A stretch of 5,103 nt of DNA from Planctomycetaceae bacterium (GTDB lineage: Bacteria; Planctomycetota; Planctomycetia; Isosphaerales; Isosphaeraceae). The notes beneath the pieces are model-generated. The model saw only the letters and a program-made list of their open reading frames with translations. It was not told the DNA's origin and searched no databases. Positions within the stretch are counted from its first letter, which is position 1. Every line of letters begins with the position of its first letter. Positions 5,005-5,103 of the stretch are shown one piece after another. The stretch is taken from assembly GCA_019232645.1 (NCBI GenBank), contig JAFANO010000503.1:1-5103 (forward strand), read 5' to 3'. Both the position numbers and the translations under genes were made by a program.

Positions 5005-5040
5005 GAGCCGAGGCGTCAGCCGGCTCGCGAGCCGCGTTTT
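5005..5040 (+). terminator. Three complementary arms with T tail: REP-like element or terminator/antiterminator
   Basis: GAGCCG (5005-5010), CGGCTC (5021-5026) and GAGCCG (5029-5034) allow two exclusive stems: 5005-5010 with 5021-5026 (10-nt loop), or CGGCT (5021-5025) with AGCCG (5030-5034) around CGCG. The second is followed by CG and TTTT at 5037-5040, as in an intrinsic terminator. CGGCTCGCGAGCCG (5021-5034) is also a perfect 14-bp palindrome, so a dispersed intergenic repeat is an equally good reading. Confidence 0.4.
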
Positions 5041-5065
5041 ACCATCCGCCAATGCCACCGCATCC

Positions 5066-5083
5066 CCGAGATCCTCGGATCTC
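5066..5083. repeat. Overlapping short inverted repeats near the window end
   Basis: CCGAG (5066-5070) can pair with CTCGG (5074-5078), or GAGATC (5068-5073) with GATCTC (5078-5083) around a 4-nt loop. The two are alternatives. The window ends 20 nt later, so any link to a downstream gene cannot be seen. Confidence 0.3.
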
Positions 5084-5103
5084 CCCAGATCGGAGCAACC
5101 CGC

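Larger units (their letters stand above)
4656..5103. other. Long intergenic region without a convincing gene; several hairpins
   Basis: Open frames here are Arg/Pro/Ser-rich chance frames without motifs or good ribosome sites. Features seen are GC-rich complementary arms right after the lipoprotein stop (GCCGCC 4668-4673 with GGCGGC 4688-4693), a possible promoter at 4726-4755, a 9-bp stem at 4782-4810, a three-arm structure at 5005-5040 and a fold at 5066-5083. The region may include the 3' UTR of the lipoprotein and the leader of a gene beyond the window, or encode a small RNA. Confidence 0.5.

Noticed and set aside
4642..5058. 138-codon minus-strand open frame in the 3' intergenic region
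   Set aside because: Composition looks like chance GC-rich translation with no motif; it overlaps the end of the lipoprotein gene and spans hairpins.

Overview
The window reads as a stretch of ordinary chromosome from a GC-rich bacterium, most likely a planctomycete of the Isosphaeraceae/Gemmata kind. That assignment is an inference. It rests on high GC, widely spaced single genes with long intergenic regions, a translation factor gene (infA) outside any ribosomal-protein operon, and a small lipoprotein with a CPVSG...CCKGC cysteine module of a type I associate with planctomycetes. No rRNA, tRNA or CRISPR array is visible.

Layout: 1-148 is a leader with two consecutive hairpins before infA (149-367, +), which encodes a complete IF-1. 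A gap with no convincing gene (368-700) precedes a minus-strand FAD-dependent oxidoreductase of the phytoene-desaturase/PYROXD2 type (701-2302). A divergent intergenic region (2303-2500) carries a 6-bp inverted repeat. It separates the oxidoreductase from a plus-strand YhaM-type 3'-5' exoribonuclease with an OB fold and an HD domain (2501-3550).

The most structured part is 3588-3930. It is an AT-rich intergenic block of short related repeats ending in 14-bp tandem units. A 137-bp non-coding element with perfect 17-bp terminal inverted repeats sits inside the tandem units (3749-3885). It is flanked by a 5-bp direct repeat, and removing the element plus one copy of that repeat restores the 14-bp periodicity. 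This is a MITE-like insertion caught in a repeat array.

Next comes a good sigma70-like promoter (4003-4031) and a small lipoprotein gene with a proline/alanine/lysine/glutamate-rich linker and a C-terminal cysteine module (4110-4655). The last 448 bases hold no convincing gene but contain several hairpins, including three mutually complementary arms ending in TTTT (5005-5040).

The genes do not form an operon or a recognisable pathway: each has its own leader and spacing, and their roles (translation initiation, redox enzyme, RNA turnover, envelope metal or thiol protein) are unrelated. I see no clear evidence of a novel multi-gene system. The non-coding structures are the most interesting content.
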